Source: Gammaproteobacteria bacterium (GTDB lineage Bacteria; Pseudomonadota; Gammaproteobacteria; Pseudomonadales; Pseudohongiellaceae). From it: DNA of 64,000 nucleotides. Below the pieces are notes generated by a model. The model was given only the letters and a program-made list of their open reading frames with translations. It did no database searches and was not told the origin of the DNA. Location: the NCBI GenBank assembly GCA_002730035.1, contig PBYU01000094.1, positions 62,001-126,000 on the forward strand. Reading direction: 5' to 3'. The position numbers and the translations under genes were made by a program. This document shows, in pieces, positions 1 to 9,315 of the stretch (its first letter is position 1; every line of letters starts with the position of its first letter).

Positions 1-1662
1 AACTTACGTCCTGTAACAAATGATATGCTTAATAGCCCTCCTGCCGGTGACTGGATAAGCTGGCACTATAGCCATGACAGCCACGGATTCAGCCCGTTAG
101 ATCAGGTCGACCGAAACAGCGTCAGCCGCCTCGGCGAAGTGTGGCGCCTGTCGCTACCGGCAGGCAACAATAATCCGACTCCACTGATTCACGACGGCGT
201 GATGTTTTTCTATACCTTTCCCGATACCGTGATGGCCATAGATGCCGGCTCCGGCACTGTGCTGTGGCGTTACTCCCACGACAGTTCTATCCCATCGACC
301 AGAAAAATGGGCATCGCCCTGCATGAGAACAAGGTGATCGTGCCGACTTCCGACATGCGCATGCTGGCACTGAACGCGCAAACCGGCGGGCTGATCTGGA
401 ATAAATCCATCGACACTCAATTGGAAGTAGTGCGAGACGTGGCAGCCTATGACTTGCGTGCGGCACCACTCATAGCTGGCGATAAGATCATCCAGGGCGT
501 TACTGGAAGTATGGTATCCACCGGTGCTTTCATCGTCGCACTGCATGCGGAAACCGGTGAGGAAGCCTGGCGCTTCTACACCCTGGCCAGGCCTGGTGAA
601 CCAGGTGGCGATACCTGGAACGATCTGCCGCTGGAAGAACGCCGTGGTGGTTCAGTTTGGATTCACGGCAGTTACGATCCTGAACTGAATCTGGCCTATT
701 TCGGGATTGCACCCACCTATCATACCCAGTCGCTGACCTATTCAGTGAATATCGATGGCGTCAGCAACGATGCCCTCTATACCAATGCAACGGTGGCTTT
801 AAACGCCGATACTGGAGAGCTGGCCTGGCACTACCAGCATATGCCCAATGATCAATGGGATCTGGACTGGGTATTTGAGCGTCTGCTGGTAAACCTGGAT
901 ATCGATGGCGAGCCTCGCCGCGCCGTGATGAATGTGGGCAAGTCGGCTATCCTGGAAGCAAATGATGCAGCCACCGGTGAGTATCTGTTTTCAGTAGATA
1001 TGGGGCTACAGAACATCATCACCGCCATCGACCCGGTAACGGGAGAAAAAACAATTAATCCTGACACCTTCCCCAGGCGTGAGGGAGCCTACAACATCTG
1101 TCCCAACGCCGTCGGTGCAAGAAGCTGGCCACCGAGTGGCTATAATCCACAGAGTAAAAGACTGTACGTGCCTCTGGTAGAAGGCTGTTTCAAGGCTGGT
1201 TCCGAGGGCAATGAATTGCTACTCACCGGTATACCGGTGCAGTTACAGGCTCACCCGGCGAGTGATGATGGCAACATGGGCCGGCTGCAGGTAATCGACC
1301 TGGAAAGCAGGCAATTGGCCTGGCGTCATCGACAACAGACGCCAATCATCAGCTCGGTGCTTGCCACGGCCGGTGGGCTGGTCTTTACGGGCGATCTCGA
1401 CCCTTCATTGAAGGCTTTCGACGAAGCAACTGGCGATATTCTCTGGCAATCCCCGCTGAGTGATGCCCCCAGTGCTGGCATCGTTACCTTTGCGGTGGAG
1501 GGCAGACAATACATCGCCGTGGTTGTGGGGCAATCCAATAATCATGTGCGCGACTGGTCAGGGATGTCCCAGGCTTACGCCGCGATCGAAGGATGGGATG
1601 TAGAGACGCCACCGCCGGGTCAGGGAGCCGCTATTGTGGTTTTTGCGCTAAGGGCCCTCTGA
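1..1662 (+). CDS. PQQ-dependent dehydrogenase, 5'-truncated by window edge
   Basis: The frame is open from base 1, so start and N-terminus lie outside the window; an ATG at 25 is internal. What remains (about 553 residues) is a PQQ beta-propeller with repeated docking motifs such as GTVLWRY, GELAWHY and GDILWQS. A WDLDW motif (in NDQWDLDW) holds the likely catalytic Asp. It is closely related to the C-terminal part of the 711-residue cytochrome-c/PQQ fusion at 49756-51891, sharing the run PVTNDMLN, so the missing part may carry a haem domain; that is inference. The expected role is periplasmic oxidation of an alcohol or similar substrate with electrons passed to cytochromes. Substrate unknown. 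It is convergent with the acyl-CoA dehydrogenase, 13 bases away. Confidence 0.88.
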   Translation, partial: NLRPVTNDMLNSPPAGDWISWHYSHDSHGFSPLDQVDRNSVSRLGEVWRLSLPAGNNNPTPLIHDGVMFFYTFPDTVMAIDAGSGTVLWRYSHDSSIPSTRKMGIALHENKVIVPTSDMRMLALNAQTGGLIWNKSIDTQLEVVRDVAAYDLRAAPLIAGDKIIQGVTGSMVSTGAFIVALHAETGEEAWRFYTLARPGEPGGDTWNDLPLEERRGGSVWIHGSYDPELNLAYFGIAPTYHTQSLTYSVNIDGVSNDALYTNATVALNADTGELAWHYQHMPNDQWDLDWVFERLLVNLDIDGEPRRAVMNVGKSAILEANDAATGEYLFSVDMGLQNIITAIDPVTGEKTINPDTFPRREGAYNICPNAVGARSWPPSGYNPQSKRLYVPLVEGCFKAGSEGNELLLTGIPVQLQAHPASDDGNMGRLQVIDLESRQLAWRHRQQTPIISSVLATAGGLVFTGDLDPSLKAFDEATGDILWQSPLSDAPSAGIVTFAVEGRQYIAVVVGQSNNHVRDWSGMSQAYAAIEGWDVETPPPGQGAAIVVFALRAL

Positions 1663-1675
1663 ACGAGTACCCCTA

Positions 1676-2872
1676 TCAAAGATACTGCTTCAGGATTTGC
1701 TTCGCTGCACTAATCTTATGTACCTCATCTGCGCCATCATAGATGCGAGCGGCCCTTTCGCTACGGTAATAGCCCGAGATGGGGAAGTCATCCGTCATTC
1801 CCGCTGCGCCAAGAGATTGTAATGCCCGATCGATTACATTATTGAGGACATTGGCACAGAAGAATTTGATCAAACTGATTTCTGTTCGAGCCTGGGCCTT
1901 ACCAAGTGTGTCGATCTTCCAGGCAGCATCCAATACCATCAATCGGGCAGCATTAATCTCCGCTCTGCTTTCGGCAATCCAGCCCTGAACAAATTGCCTG
2001 GAACCCAGCGTTCTGCCGGGGGCAAGCTCTCTGCTGGCTACATGCTTGCACATGATGTCGAAGCAGCGTTCGCAAATTCCCATCCAGCGCATACAATGGT
2101 GGATACGACCGGGGCCAAGACGATCCTGTGCAATAGTGAACCCATGCCCAACTCCCCCCAGTGTATTACTGACTGGTACGCGTACATCGTCATAGTAAAT
2201 TTCTGCATGCCCTCCATACCCATCTCCTGCATGCCCCATCACCGATATGTTTCGCTCCAGCTTCACACCGTCAGTATCGCTCGGAACCAGGATCATGGAT
2301 GCTCGTGAATGAAGATTTGCATCGGGAGAAGTATCGGTCACTGCCATCACGATGAGAAAAGCCGCTCCGTCGGCAGCCGATGAAAACCATTTATGGCCGT
2401 TGATTACCCATTCATCTCCGTCTTTTACTGCTTTGGTACTCATGTAAACAGGATTTGAGCCCGCATGTTCCGGTTCAGTCATCGAAAAACTGCTGCGAGT
2501 CTCGCCAGCTAACAGTGGTTCCAGAAAGCGTTGCTTCTGAGCTTCTGTCCCGTGTTGAATCAGAATTTCCATATTGCCTGCATCCGGAGCCTGCGCATTC
2601 AGCAGGTACATACCAAATGGAGTCCTACCGATCTCCGCACACACCAGGCCATGCTCGACAACACTCAGTCCCATGCCACCGTGCTCTTTCTCAATCTGTG
2701 GAAGCCACCATCCCCTGTCCTTATTTTCCTGCCTCATCGGCGCAAGCTTTGGAGCCACTTCCCTCCAGGGCAAGCCCTTTAGCTCTTGCTCTCTAGGAAT
2801 TACTTCCTTATCGATATACTTATTAAGCTGACGAAGAAATTCTTGCATTTCAGTTGATGGTGTAAAATTCAT
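1676..2872 (-). CDS. acyl-CoA dehydrogenase
   Basis: 398 residues, the normal length for a FAD-dependent acyl-CoA dehydrogenase. Visible family features are the FAD/substrate-loop stretch FSMTEPEHAGSNP near residue 133, the mid-domain run VINGHKWFSSAADGA, and the C-terminal motif RIYDGADEVHKISAAKQIL, typical of the ACAD10/11-like branch. It should oxidise an acyl-CoA thioester to the 2-enoyl-CoA in the cytoplasm and pass electrons to ETF. The chain length or branching preference cannot be read from the sequence. It stands alone; no thiolase, hydratase or ETF genes adjoin. The start at 2872 is followed directly by a typical N-terminal helix (MNFTPSTEMQEFLRQL). No terminator is obvious. Confidence 0.93.
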   Translation of the reverse strand: MNFTPSTEMQEFLRQLNKYIDKEVIPREQELKGLPWREVAPKLAPMRQENKDRGWWLPQIEKEHGGMGLSVVEHGLVCAEIGRTPFGMYLLNAQAPDAGNMEILIQHGTEAQKQRFLEPLLAGETRSSFSMTEPEHAGSNPVYMSTKAVKDGDEWVINGHKWFSSAADGAAFLIVMAVTDTSPDANLHSRASMILVPSDTDGVKLERNISVMGHAGDGYGGHAEIYYDDVRVPVSNTLGGVGHGFTIAQDRLGPGRIHHCMRWMGICERCFDIMCKHVASRELAPGRTLGSRQFVQGWIAESRAEINAARLMVLDAAWKIDTLGKAQARTEISLIKFFCANVLNNVIDRALQSLGAAGMTDDFPISGYYRSERAARIYDGADEVHKISAAKQILKQYL

Positions 2873-3113
2873 CTCTCTACTCTTTTTTGATCATTGAATA
2901 AAAGACACCGCCATCCTTCCGGCTCGCGCTAGTCAAAATCGTGCGGCCAGGCGGTAAATAGCTGTATTTCGATACTCACTTATGGGAAGGAAGCATAACT
3001 CAGCAATTGAAGTCATGGTTTGAGCCAGATTAAGAAACTTCTGATCAATCCTACAATCGACCGAATTTTGAGCCTTCCACCTATTTTTTGTTCTCTTCAA
3101 GACAAGAGGTGAT

Positions 3114-4103
3114 TTACTTACCTCGTTCCTGAACTCTTGCGCCGGCCAGTATGGAAGGCGTGGAATAATTTCCCTCATGACAGGCATACTCAAACACCTG
3201 TTCTCCGGCGGCTCGCCGGGTTATGTTTTTCTCAACCGTCACCGGCTCTGTAAAAAGCTCAGTATCTGTAAAGGTATAGCTGTAAAATATTTCATTATCA
3301 TCAATCAGCGTAAAACGCTCGGTGACTCGAAGTTGATCTGACATGGGGAATGCAAACCAGGACTGTTCAGGACGAAAGTTAGCAGTGTTCACTACCAGAG
3401 TTTCGCCTTCCCAATATCCAACTGAATTACCCATCCATTGCGCGAACCCACTGTCTCTCGACTCGTCGGACAATGAAATGATGCGTGCATCGTGGTTCAT
3501 TTCTGCCAATATCATGACATAGTCTGAGGTCTGCACTATTTGCATATTGGCGTTGTAAAACCAACCTATCAGCGGCGCCATGGGACCACCGTTAGGACCG
3601 ACACAGCGCTCACTGGCGGGTCGAATTTCCGGGCCATCGAATTGTCCGTGCCCAGCGGCCAACCATTTCTGAAATATGTCCATGCCGCTTTCCTTTCGGG
3701 GCAACCTGCCGTTTTCGGGCTTAACTACCTGTGAGGTTCGATACTGTCCGTCAATTTTAGTGAGATTAGTGCGCATGGTTGAAAAATTGTCGTCTGCCTC
3801 CTGGGCAATTCTGGCCCCTGGCTCTGGAGCATCTCTGTCTGCGCTTAAGGGCTGTGATTTTTCCGTGTCTGCCGCGATTAAGGATTGCATCACTTGTTCA
3901 GCTTCGGCTGCCGTGTAGGATTTTTGATTGCCCAGGGCCTCGGGCCGCTCAAAAGCGGTACTGCTCCCATAGAACCAGACTCCCTGCATATCGGGCTGAC
4001 CGTGGGGAGTTCGGGGAGGTGTCCAGGGTTCCGCGGCAATGCTTGCTGCGGTGACGACCACAGCCAGAGAAATAGCAAACAATCTATTAGCAGTAACATT
4101 CAT
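3114..4103 (-). CDS. secreted DxQGVW-family protein of unknown function
   Basis: 329 residues with a signal peptide (hydrophobic stretch to about residue 24, ending SIAAEP). The mature protein begins with the motif PDMQGVW and ends with EYACHEGNY followed by GARVQE. Both motifs recur in the paralogue at 26830-27840 and, in decayed form, at 28575-28699. Central landmarks are GPPM-like 'GPNGGPMAPL', 'IVQTSDYVMILAEMNHDAR' and 'YWEGETLVVNTANF'. I recognise this as a widespread but uncharacterised family of exported proteins in environmental proteobacteria; no catalytic function is claimed. It sits alone between the acyl-CoA dehydrogenase and membrane-protein fragments. The two paralogues are diverged enough that recent duplication is unlikely. 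Confidence 0.8.
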   Translation of the reverse strand: MNVTANRLFAISLAVVVTAASIAAEPWTPPRTPHGQPDMQGVWFYGSSTAFERPEALGNQKSYTAAEAEQVMQSLIAADTEKSQPLSADRDAPEPGARIAQEADDNFSTMRTNLTKIDGQYRTSQVVKPENGRLPRKESGMDIFQKWLAAGHGQFDGPEIRPASERCVGPNGGPMAPLIGWFYNANMQIVQTSDYVMILAEMNHDARIISLSDESRDSGFAQWMGNSVGYWEGETLVVNTANFRPEQSWFAFPMSDQLRVTERFTLIDDNEIFYSYTFTDTELFTEPVTVEKNITRRAAGEQVFEYACHEGNYSTPSILAGARVQERGK

Positions 4104-4269
4104 GTCTCAACCCTTCTGAACTGTTTTCCGATAGCGCTTTTTGATCCATTTGAGCGTTCAACTCTGTGCTGGTCTGGCTATTCCGACAATAATGGAGATC
4201 CAATCCAGTCACAAATCTGGACCGTTTTTCCCTGTAAGTTCGTGATATTGTGCCTATGTCCCATAACTA

Positions 4270-4440
4270 TTATACAGGTAAATCCCTATGAATCATGGCG
4301 TTGGACAGTTCTGCCCCGAGGGGTATATGGAGCTCATCAAACCCGGAGAATAACGCTGGGGCCAGCAGTACTACGACTAAGCCGCCGAGCGCCCCACCGA
4401 AGGAAGTCATTAGAAAGAAAAATGTGAGCTGCTGGCTCAT
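4270..4440 (-). pseudogene. internal fragment of a fused MFS/spermidine-synthase-like membrane protein
   Basis: A 56-codon frame whose ATG overlaps the stop of the upstream gene in an ATGA arrangement. The product contains TSFGGALGGLVVVLLAPALF, which matches from memory the transmembrane segment SxGGALGGLFxxLxAPLxF of large fused MFS/spermidine-synthase-type proteins, then runs out after about 20 more residues at a TAA. Those proteins are many hundreds of residues long, so this is either a decayed remnant or, less likely, a real 56-residue membrane microprotein translationally coupled to its neighbour. A separate N-terminal remnant of the same broad family lies at 49285-49497. Confidence 0.5.
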
Positions 4441-4724
4441 GAATCTCCCGCTGTGTCGATTCCAATATCCAGCCGAACTACTCGCTCGGGCGAACCGCGC
4501 AGGTAATCGAGCAGTGCATAGATGAATACGATTACACCCAGCATCTCCATTCCCTCTTCAAGCGCGGTCCACATGTTGTAGTGCAACGAGTTCTCTTCGC
4601 TGTCAGTAAAGTGTTCGACTCCTACTGCGCCACCCCCATAGATAGCTCCAGCCAGCAGAAACAGCCGGAGAGCTTGAATTTCAATACCTGCGACCCTTTT
4701 ATCCCTACGGAGAGTTTCGTTCAT
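4437..4724 (-). CDS. small membrane protein, possibly the C-terminal remnant of a larger one
   Basis: 95 residues with two clear hydrophobic segments: ALRLFLLAGAIYGGGAVGVE (about 18-37) and EMLGVIVFIYALLDYL (about 60-75), joined by a region ending in TALEEGMEMLG. This pattern resembles the last two helices of a larger family of predicted multi-helix membrane proteins, so the gene may be the tail of something once longer. The frame stays open upstream to about 4820 but without a convincing alternative ATG. The stop overlaps the ATG of the 56-codon fragment at 4270-4440. No function can be assigned. Confidence 0.5.
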   Translation of the reverse strand: MNETLRRDKRVAGIEIQALRLFLLAGAIYGGGAVGVEHFTDSEENSLHYNMWTALEEGMEMLGVIVFIYALLDYLRGSPERVVRLDIGIDTAGDS

Positions 4725-4832
4725 CAGAGGATGTCGCTCAGGATTGCCTAGCGAAACAGCCCCGGTTCTCCGTACAAAATAGTTTATAATTCCGACCCTT
4801 TTACACCGTTTAACCTTTCAAGGAGCAACACG

Positions 4833-5210
4833 ATGTTCAGCCATATCATGCTGGGTGCCAACGACGTCCAGGAATCGAAAGCCTTTTATGATGCCGTACT
4901 CGGTAGCCTGGGTCATGATCCCGCAGTACTCGATGAGAAAGGGCGTTGCTTCTATCTCACGGAAAGCGGCATTTTCGCACTGACCCAGCCAATTGATGGA
5001 GAGCCGGCCTGCAACGGCAACGGCAGCACCATCGGTTTCGCGGCAGACAACACCGATGCAGTTGATGCATGGCACGCCGCAGGCGTGGCCAGTGGCGGAA
5101 CCACCTGTGAAGATCCACCGAGTGTACGTGAGAGCCGGGGCAATAAAATCTATTTGGCCTATTTACGCGATCCTGCCGGTAACAAGATCTGCGCTATGTA
5201 TCGCATGTAA
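4833..5210 (+). CDS. VOC (glyoxalase/bleomycin-resistance fold) family protein
   Basis: 125 residues, one VOC unit, beginning MFSHIMLGANDVQESKAFYD and ending with the strand YLRDPAGNKICAMYRM, both hallmark positions of the small stand-alone glyoxalase-like family. A strong ribosome site (AAGGAG) lies about 10 bases before the ATG and supports this start. These proteins bind a metal or small ligand in a dimer; most members of this branch have no known substrate. The second family Glu/His ligand is not obvious, since the C-terminal strand shows KICAMY where many enzymes have an acidic residue, so activity is uncertain. A short GGCTCC...GGGAGCC hairpin follows at 5219-5241 but without a T tract. 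The next 270 bases show nothing else. Confidence 0.85.
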   Translation: MFSHIMLGANDVQESKAFYDAVLGSLGHDPAVLDEKGRCFYLTESGIFALTQPIDGEPACNGNGSTIGFAADNTDAVDAWHAAGVASGGTTCEDPPSVRESRGNKIYLAYLRDPAGNKICAMYRM

Positions 5211-5484
5211 TCTAGTCTAGGCTCCTTACTGCTTGGGAGCCGAACAGAAACTACAGGGCTCTTTTCCCCATCCCGATGCTTAGAAATACGCAGATCTGTT
5301 AAGCAACCTCTGCTCTTCAGTGCATAAAGCCACTTGGTTGTGAAGCGAGTTCAAGCATAATCGCTTCTGGCACCGGTACATTTCTATTTGGCCGCAAACT
5401 ACTGTAGTTTTACCCTGATCCTGGCTAATCTACCCGACCGCTCCTGACCTCAGCTACTTACGTGGAACAAAAGGAACTTCTTTC

Positions 5485-7209
5485 ATGATAAAGATATTTC
5501 GATTTCTTAAGCCCTGGAATCGGTCTATTGCAATCCTCCTGGCATTGGTCTTCTTTCAAGTCCTGGCAGATTTATTCCTGCCGACCTTGATGGCCGACAT
5601 CATCGATCAGGGAGTCATGCTGGGGGACACCGCCTTTATTCTGCGCATTGGCGGCATCATGCTGCTCATTACCCTGTTCAGCATCACCTGCGCCGTAGTA
5701 GCGAGCTGGATATCGGCAACCGTCGCTGCCGGCTTTGGTCAGCACCTGCGCTCTGCTGTGTTCACCAAGGTCTCAAAATTTTCGCTGCACGAATTCGATC
5801 AATTCGGTGCATCCACGCTCATAACGCGTGCTACCAATGACATCACCCAGGTGCAGATGGTAGCGCTTGTAATCGCGCGCATGTTGTTGATGGCACCGAT
5901 GATGGCAATCGGTGGCGTCATCATGGCGTACTCTCAAGACCCACCGTTAACCTGGGTATTGGCTGTGGCGGTTCCGGTACTGATTACTCTGGTGGTACTG
6001 ATTGCCCGCAAGGCGATTCCGCTGTTTGCTTCGATACAAATCAAGATCGATCGCCTCAATGGAAATCTGCGGGAAGGGTTGAGCGGCGTACGGGTAATCC
6101 GCGCGTTCAATCGGGTGGATCATGAACAGGAGCGTTTCGAGAAGTCCAGCGTCGACCTTTCCGATACCTATATCGATGTTAATCGCCTGATGGCACTTAT
6201 GATGCCCGGGCTCATGTTAGTCATGAATCTAACCACGCTTGCAGTTTTGTGGTTTGGTTTCGCTCGTATCGAAGTGGGTAGTCTGCAATTGGGCAGCATG
6301 ATCGCCTTCACCCAATACGCCATGCAGATATTGTTCGCCTTTATGCTTATGGCCATGATGTTCAGCATCTTGCCGCGGGCGCAGGCAGCAGCCGTGAGAG
6401 TTGATGAGGTACTCAACACTGACCCCGGTATTGTCGATCCAGCGAATCCCCAGTCATCCACTACCTCAGCATCCATAGAATTCAAATCGGCCAATTTCCG
6501 TTACCCCGGCGCCGAGGCATTGGCACTTAAGAACGTTAGTTTTCGCGCCGAACCAGGCCAGGTAACTGCCATCATCGGGTCTACCGGTGCCGGCAAATCC
6601 ACGCTGCTGCGCATCATCCCGCGTTTCTATGATATCGAAAGTGGTCAGATAGAAGTTGGCGGCGTTGAAACCCGGGAATACTCACAACATGAGCTGCGCG
6701 GGCGTATTGCCTACGTCCCACAACAGGTGACACTGTTCAGTGGTTCGGTGAAGAGCAATCTGCTGGTAGCCAATCCCGCTGCCGATGCAGAGCGATTAAC
6801 CATCGCTACCACCACAGCACAGGCAACGCCATTTATCGAAGAGCTCGACGGCGGTCTGGATCACGAGCTACAACAGGGTGGTAAGAATTTATCCGGAGGA
6901 CAGAAACAACGTCTCGCGATCGCGCGCGCCCTTTCGCGCTCGGCCGAAGTGTATCTGTTCGATGACAGCTTTTCGGCATTGGACTTCACTACCGATGCCA
7001 AATTACGGGCAGCGCTTAAAACAGAAATATGTGATGCGACGGTAATCATCGTTGCCCAACGCATCGGTACGGTAATGGACGCCGACCAGATACTGGTAAT
7101 GGACGAGGGTGAAATTGTCGGCCGTGGCACTCACGCGCAACTGCTGGAGGATTGTCCCACCTATCAGGAAATAGTGGCCTCACAGTTGCGCGCGGAGGAC
7201 GTGGCATGA
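5485..7209 (+). CDS. ABC exporter subunit, permease-ATPase fusion (degenerate-site half)
   Basis: 574 residues: a six-helix exporter membrane domain (about 1-310) followed by a nucleotide-binding domain. Walker A is GSTGAGKST, the signature is LSGGQKQRLAIARAL, and Walker B reads YLFDDSFSALD, so the residue after the Walker B Asp is Asp instead of the catalytic Glu. That substitution is typical of one half of heterodimeric exporters such as TM287/288. Its partner is the next gene, whose ATG overlaps this stop (ATGA), giving translational coupling. The pair should export a drug, lipid or peptide across the inner membrane; substrate unknown. An AAGGAAC site precedes the ATG. Confidence 0.93.
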   Translation: MIKIFRFLKPWNRSIAILLALVFFQVLADLFLPTLMADIIDQGVMLGDTAFILRIGGIMLLITLFSITCAVVASWISATVAAGFGQHLRSAVFTKVSKFSLHEFDQFGASTLITRATNDITQVQMVALVIARMLLMAPMMAIGGVIMAYSQDPPLTWVLAVAVPVLITLVVLIARKAIPLFASIQIKIDRLNGNLREGLSGVRVIRAFNRVDHEQERFEKSSVDLSDTYIDVNRLMALMMPGLMLVMNLTTLAVLWFGFARIEVGSLQLGSMIAFTQYAMQILFAFMLMAMMFSILPRAQAAAVRVDEVLNTDPGIVDPANPQSSTTSASIEFKSANFRYPGAEALALKNVSFRAEPGQVTAIIGSTGAGKSTLLRIIPRFYDIESGQIEVGGVETREYSQHELRGRIAYVPQQVTLFSGSVKSNLLVANPAADAERLTIATTTAQATPFIEELDGGLDHELQQGGKNLSGGQKQRLAIARALSRSAEVYLFDDSFSALDFTTDAKLRAALKTEICDATVIIVAQRIGTVMDADQILVMDEGEIVGRGTHAQLLEDCPTYQEIVASQLRAEDVA

Positions 7210-9098
7210 GCGAGACTAAAGCTCAGACCAGACAATCCGCTGTACCCGTCGGTAGCCGCACCATGGCGGCAATGGGTCAGGCGCCACAGAAGGCAAAAAA
7301 TTTCGGCCTGACTTTCAAACGCCTGCTGACCTGGTTCCGCCCCTTCCGGCTGCATTTGTTCAGCGTATTGGTGCTGGCAATCCTCAGCACCTCGTTCACC
7401 ATCGTCAGTCCGAAACTGATGGGCAATGCGATCGACCTCATCACCTCGACATTGATGCTGCACCTGCAGGGTGGAACAGCCGAGTTCGATCACCCAGCCA
7501 TCAACCGGGTATTGCTGTTACTGTTAGCTTTTTATCTTTTTTCCTCGCTGTTTTTGTATTTTACTCAATGGATAATGGCCGGTGTTTCTCAACGAACCGT
7601 GCAATCAATGCGGGATGCAACGGCAGCCAAACTGCGTCGCCTGCCACTTTCCTACTATGACAGCCACTCCCACGGCGATATTTTATCCCGCGTAACTAAT
7701 GACCTGGACACTATTTCGACCACGCTTCAGCAGAGTGCAACTCAGGCCATAACGTCGGTTATACAGATAATCGGGTTTGTCATCATGATGCTCACCATCA
7801 GCCCGTCATTGACTCTAGTTGTACTTGCGACACTACCACTGTATGCGATTACCACGTTTTTTATCGCTAGAAAGTCGCAACCACATTTCGCGGCACAGCA
7901 AAAGCAGTTGGGTCTGCTGTCGAGTCACGTCGAAGAGATGTTCACCGGGCAGGTGGTTGTGAAGGCGTTCGGGCATGAAGAAAAATCCATCGACACCTTT
8001 AAGGCCATCAATGACGATTTTTCTCATGCCTATCAACGGGCAAACTTCATCTCAGGAATAATATTCCCGGCGATGAATTTCATCTCCAACTTAGGCTATG
8101 TATTAATTTCTGTTGTCGGTGGTCTGTGGATCACCAGCGGTCGACTCTCGGTTGGGGGCATCGTCGCCTTCATTCAATACTCACGCTCCTTCTCACAGCC
8201 CATCATGCAGACTGCGAGCATTGCCAACATACTGCAGAGCACCATCGCCTGTGCGGAGCGTGTATTTGAAGTGATGGATGAAGACGAAGAACAAGACCCG
8301 GTACTCAGCCGCTTTAAGCCGCCAGTGCATAATGAGAATGAATTAAGGGGCGCGGTGAAGCTGGATAACATTTCGTTTCGCTATGAAGCAGACCAGCCAC
8401 TCATCGAAGATCTGTCCCTCGATGTTGAACCACGGCATATTATTGCGATCGTTGGGCCCACCGGGGCCGGCAAGACTACGTTGGTAAATCTGCTGATGCG
8501 CTTCTATGAACTCGACGCTGGTGAGTATTCGATCGATGGTCAGTCTGCCCACTCCTTATCTCGCTCGGAATTACGCAGCCGCTTCGGCATGGTGTTGCAA
8601 GATACCTGGTTATTCGGTGGGACTATTTATGACAACATCGCCTTCGGCCGGCCGGACGCAACCCGGGATGAAGTTTTCGCCGCCGCAACAGCCGCCCATG
8701 CCGATCACTTCGTTCGTACCCTGCCGGAGGGTTATGACACTGTACTCAATGAAGAGGTGAATAATATCTCCCAGGGGCAGAAACAACTCCTGACTATCGC
8801 CCGGGCCATTCTGGCAAACCCGGATATCCTGATTCTGGACGAGGCGACCTCAAACGTCGATACGCGCACCGAGATGCAGATTCAGCAGGCCATGAAGAAA
8901 CTGATGAAGAACCGCACCAGTTTTGTGATCGCGCATCGCCTGTCAACTATTCAGGACGCCGAGAAAATTCTGGTGATGGATAAAGGCAGCATCGTTGAGC
9001 AGGGAACTCATTCGGAGCTGATGGGGCAGAAAGGCTTTTATTATGACTTGTTTTTATCGCAGTTCTCGGCTGAGCCGGAAACCGCCCTGGAGAGTTAA
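7206..9098 (+). CDS. ABC exporter subunit, permease-ATPase fusion (catalytic-Glu half)
   Basis: 630 residues from the ATG at 7206, which overlaps the previous gene's TGA; an upstream in-frame start at 7152 would put 18 odd residues in front and is less likely. After a short polar N-terminus come the exporter membrane domain and an ATPase domain with Walker A GPTGAGKTT, a divergent signature NISQGQKQLLTIARAI, and Walker B LILDEATSNVD with the catalytic Glu present. A deviant signature here combined with the missing Glu in the partner is the expected complementary pattern of a heterodimer with one active and one degenerate site. Homologues in this class transport drugs or lipids. No regulator adjoins directly; the LiaF-like operon starts 460 bases downstream. 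Confidence 0.93.
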   Translation: MSETKAQTRQSAVPVGSRTMAAMGQAPQKAKNFGLTFKRLLTWFRPFRLHLFSVLVLAILSTSFTIVSPKLMGNAIDLITSTLMLHLQGGTAEFDHPAINRVLLLLLAFYLFSSLFLYFTQWIMAGVSQRTVQSMRDATAAKLRRLPLSYYDSHSHGDILSRVTNDLDTISTTLQQSATQAITSVIQIIGFVIMMLTISPSLTLVVLATLPLYAITTFFIARKSQPHFAAQQKQLGLLSSHVEEMFTGQVVVKAFGHEEKSIDTFKAINDDFSHAYQRANFISGIIFPAMNFISNLGYVLISVVGGLWITSGRLSVGGIVAFIQYSRSFSQPIMQTASIANILQSTIACAERVFEVMDEDEEQDPVLSRFKPPVHNENELRGAVKLDNISFRYEADQPLIEDLSLDVEPRHIIAIVGPTGAGKTTLVNLLMRFYELDAGEYSIDGQSAHSLSRSELRSRFGMVLQDTWLFGGTIYDNIAFGRPDATRDEVFAAATAAHADHFVRTLPEGYDTVLNEEVNNISQGQKQLLTIARAILANPDILILDEATSNVDTRTEMQIQQAMKKLMKNRTSFVIAHRLSTIQDAEKILVMDKGSIVEQGTHSELMGQKGFYYDLFLSQFSAEPETALES

Positions 9099-9165
9099 GC
9101 CTGCTCTTGGGATTCTCACCCGCTAAGACCCGACCTCGCTAAAACCCTCGCATGACTCCTATTTT

Positions 9166-9315
9166 TTACAGAAGATTAGTGAAGTGAGCTAATTCGAATC
9201 CTATCAACGTCAAGATCAGACTTGTTTTAGCTAACAATAACAACATCTGCGTCTCAGCGGGTAGCGAGCGAAAAAATCTAGCCATGGGTTGGTAAAGATA
9301 ACGATGCAGTTTCAT
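9166..9315 (-). CDS. 49-residue membrane microprotein
   Basis: Short frame inside an otherwise empty 460-base gap. A GAGGAG-type ribosome site lies about 6 bases before the ATG (read on the minus strand as atgaGGAGTcaccATG). The product starts with a basic stretch (MKLHRYLYQPMARFFRSLP) and contains one hydrophobic segment, MLLLLAKTSLILTLIGFELA, ending LAHFTNLL. It is divergent from the LiaF-like gene at 9558. I do not recognise the family. The good ribosome site and positive-inside topology favour a real small inner-membrane protein, but a chance frame cannot be excluded. Confidence 0.5.
   Translation of the reverse strand: MKLHRYLYQPMARFFRSLPAETQMLLLLAKTSLILTLIGFELAHFTNLL

Noticed and set aside
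5211-5484. Gap after the VOC gene searched for small RNA or gene
   Set aside because: Only a weak hairpin at 5219-5241 without a T tract; nothing supportable.
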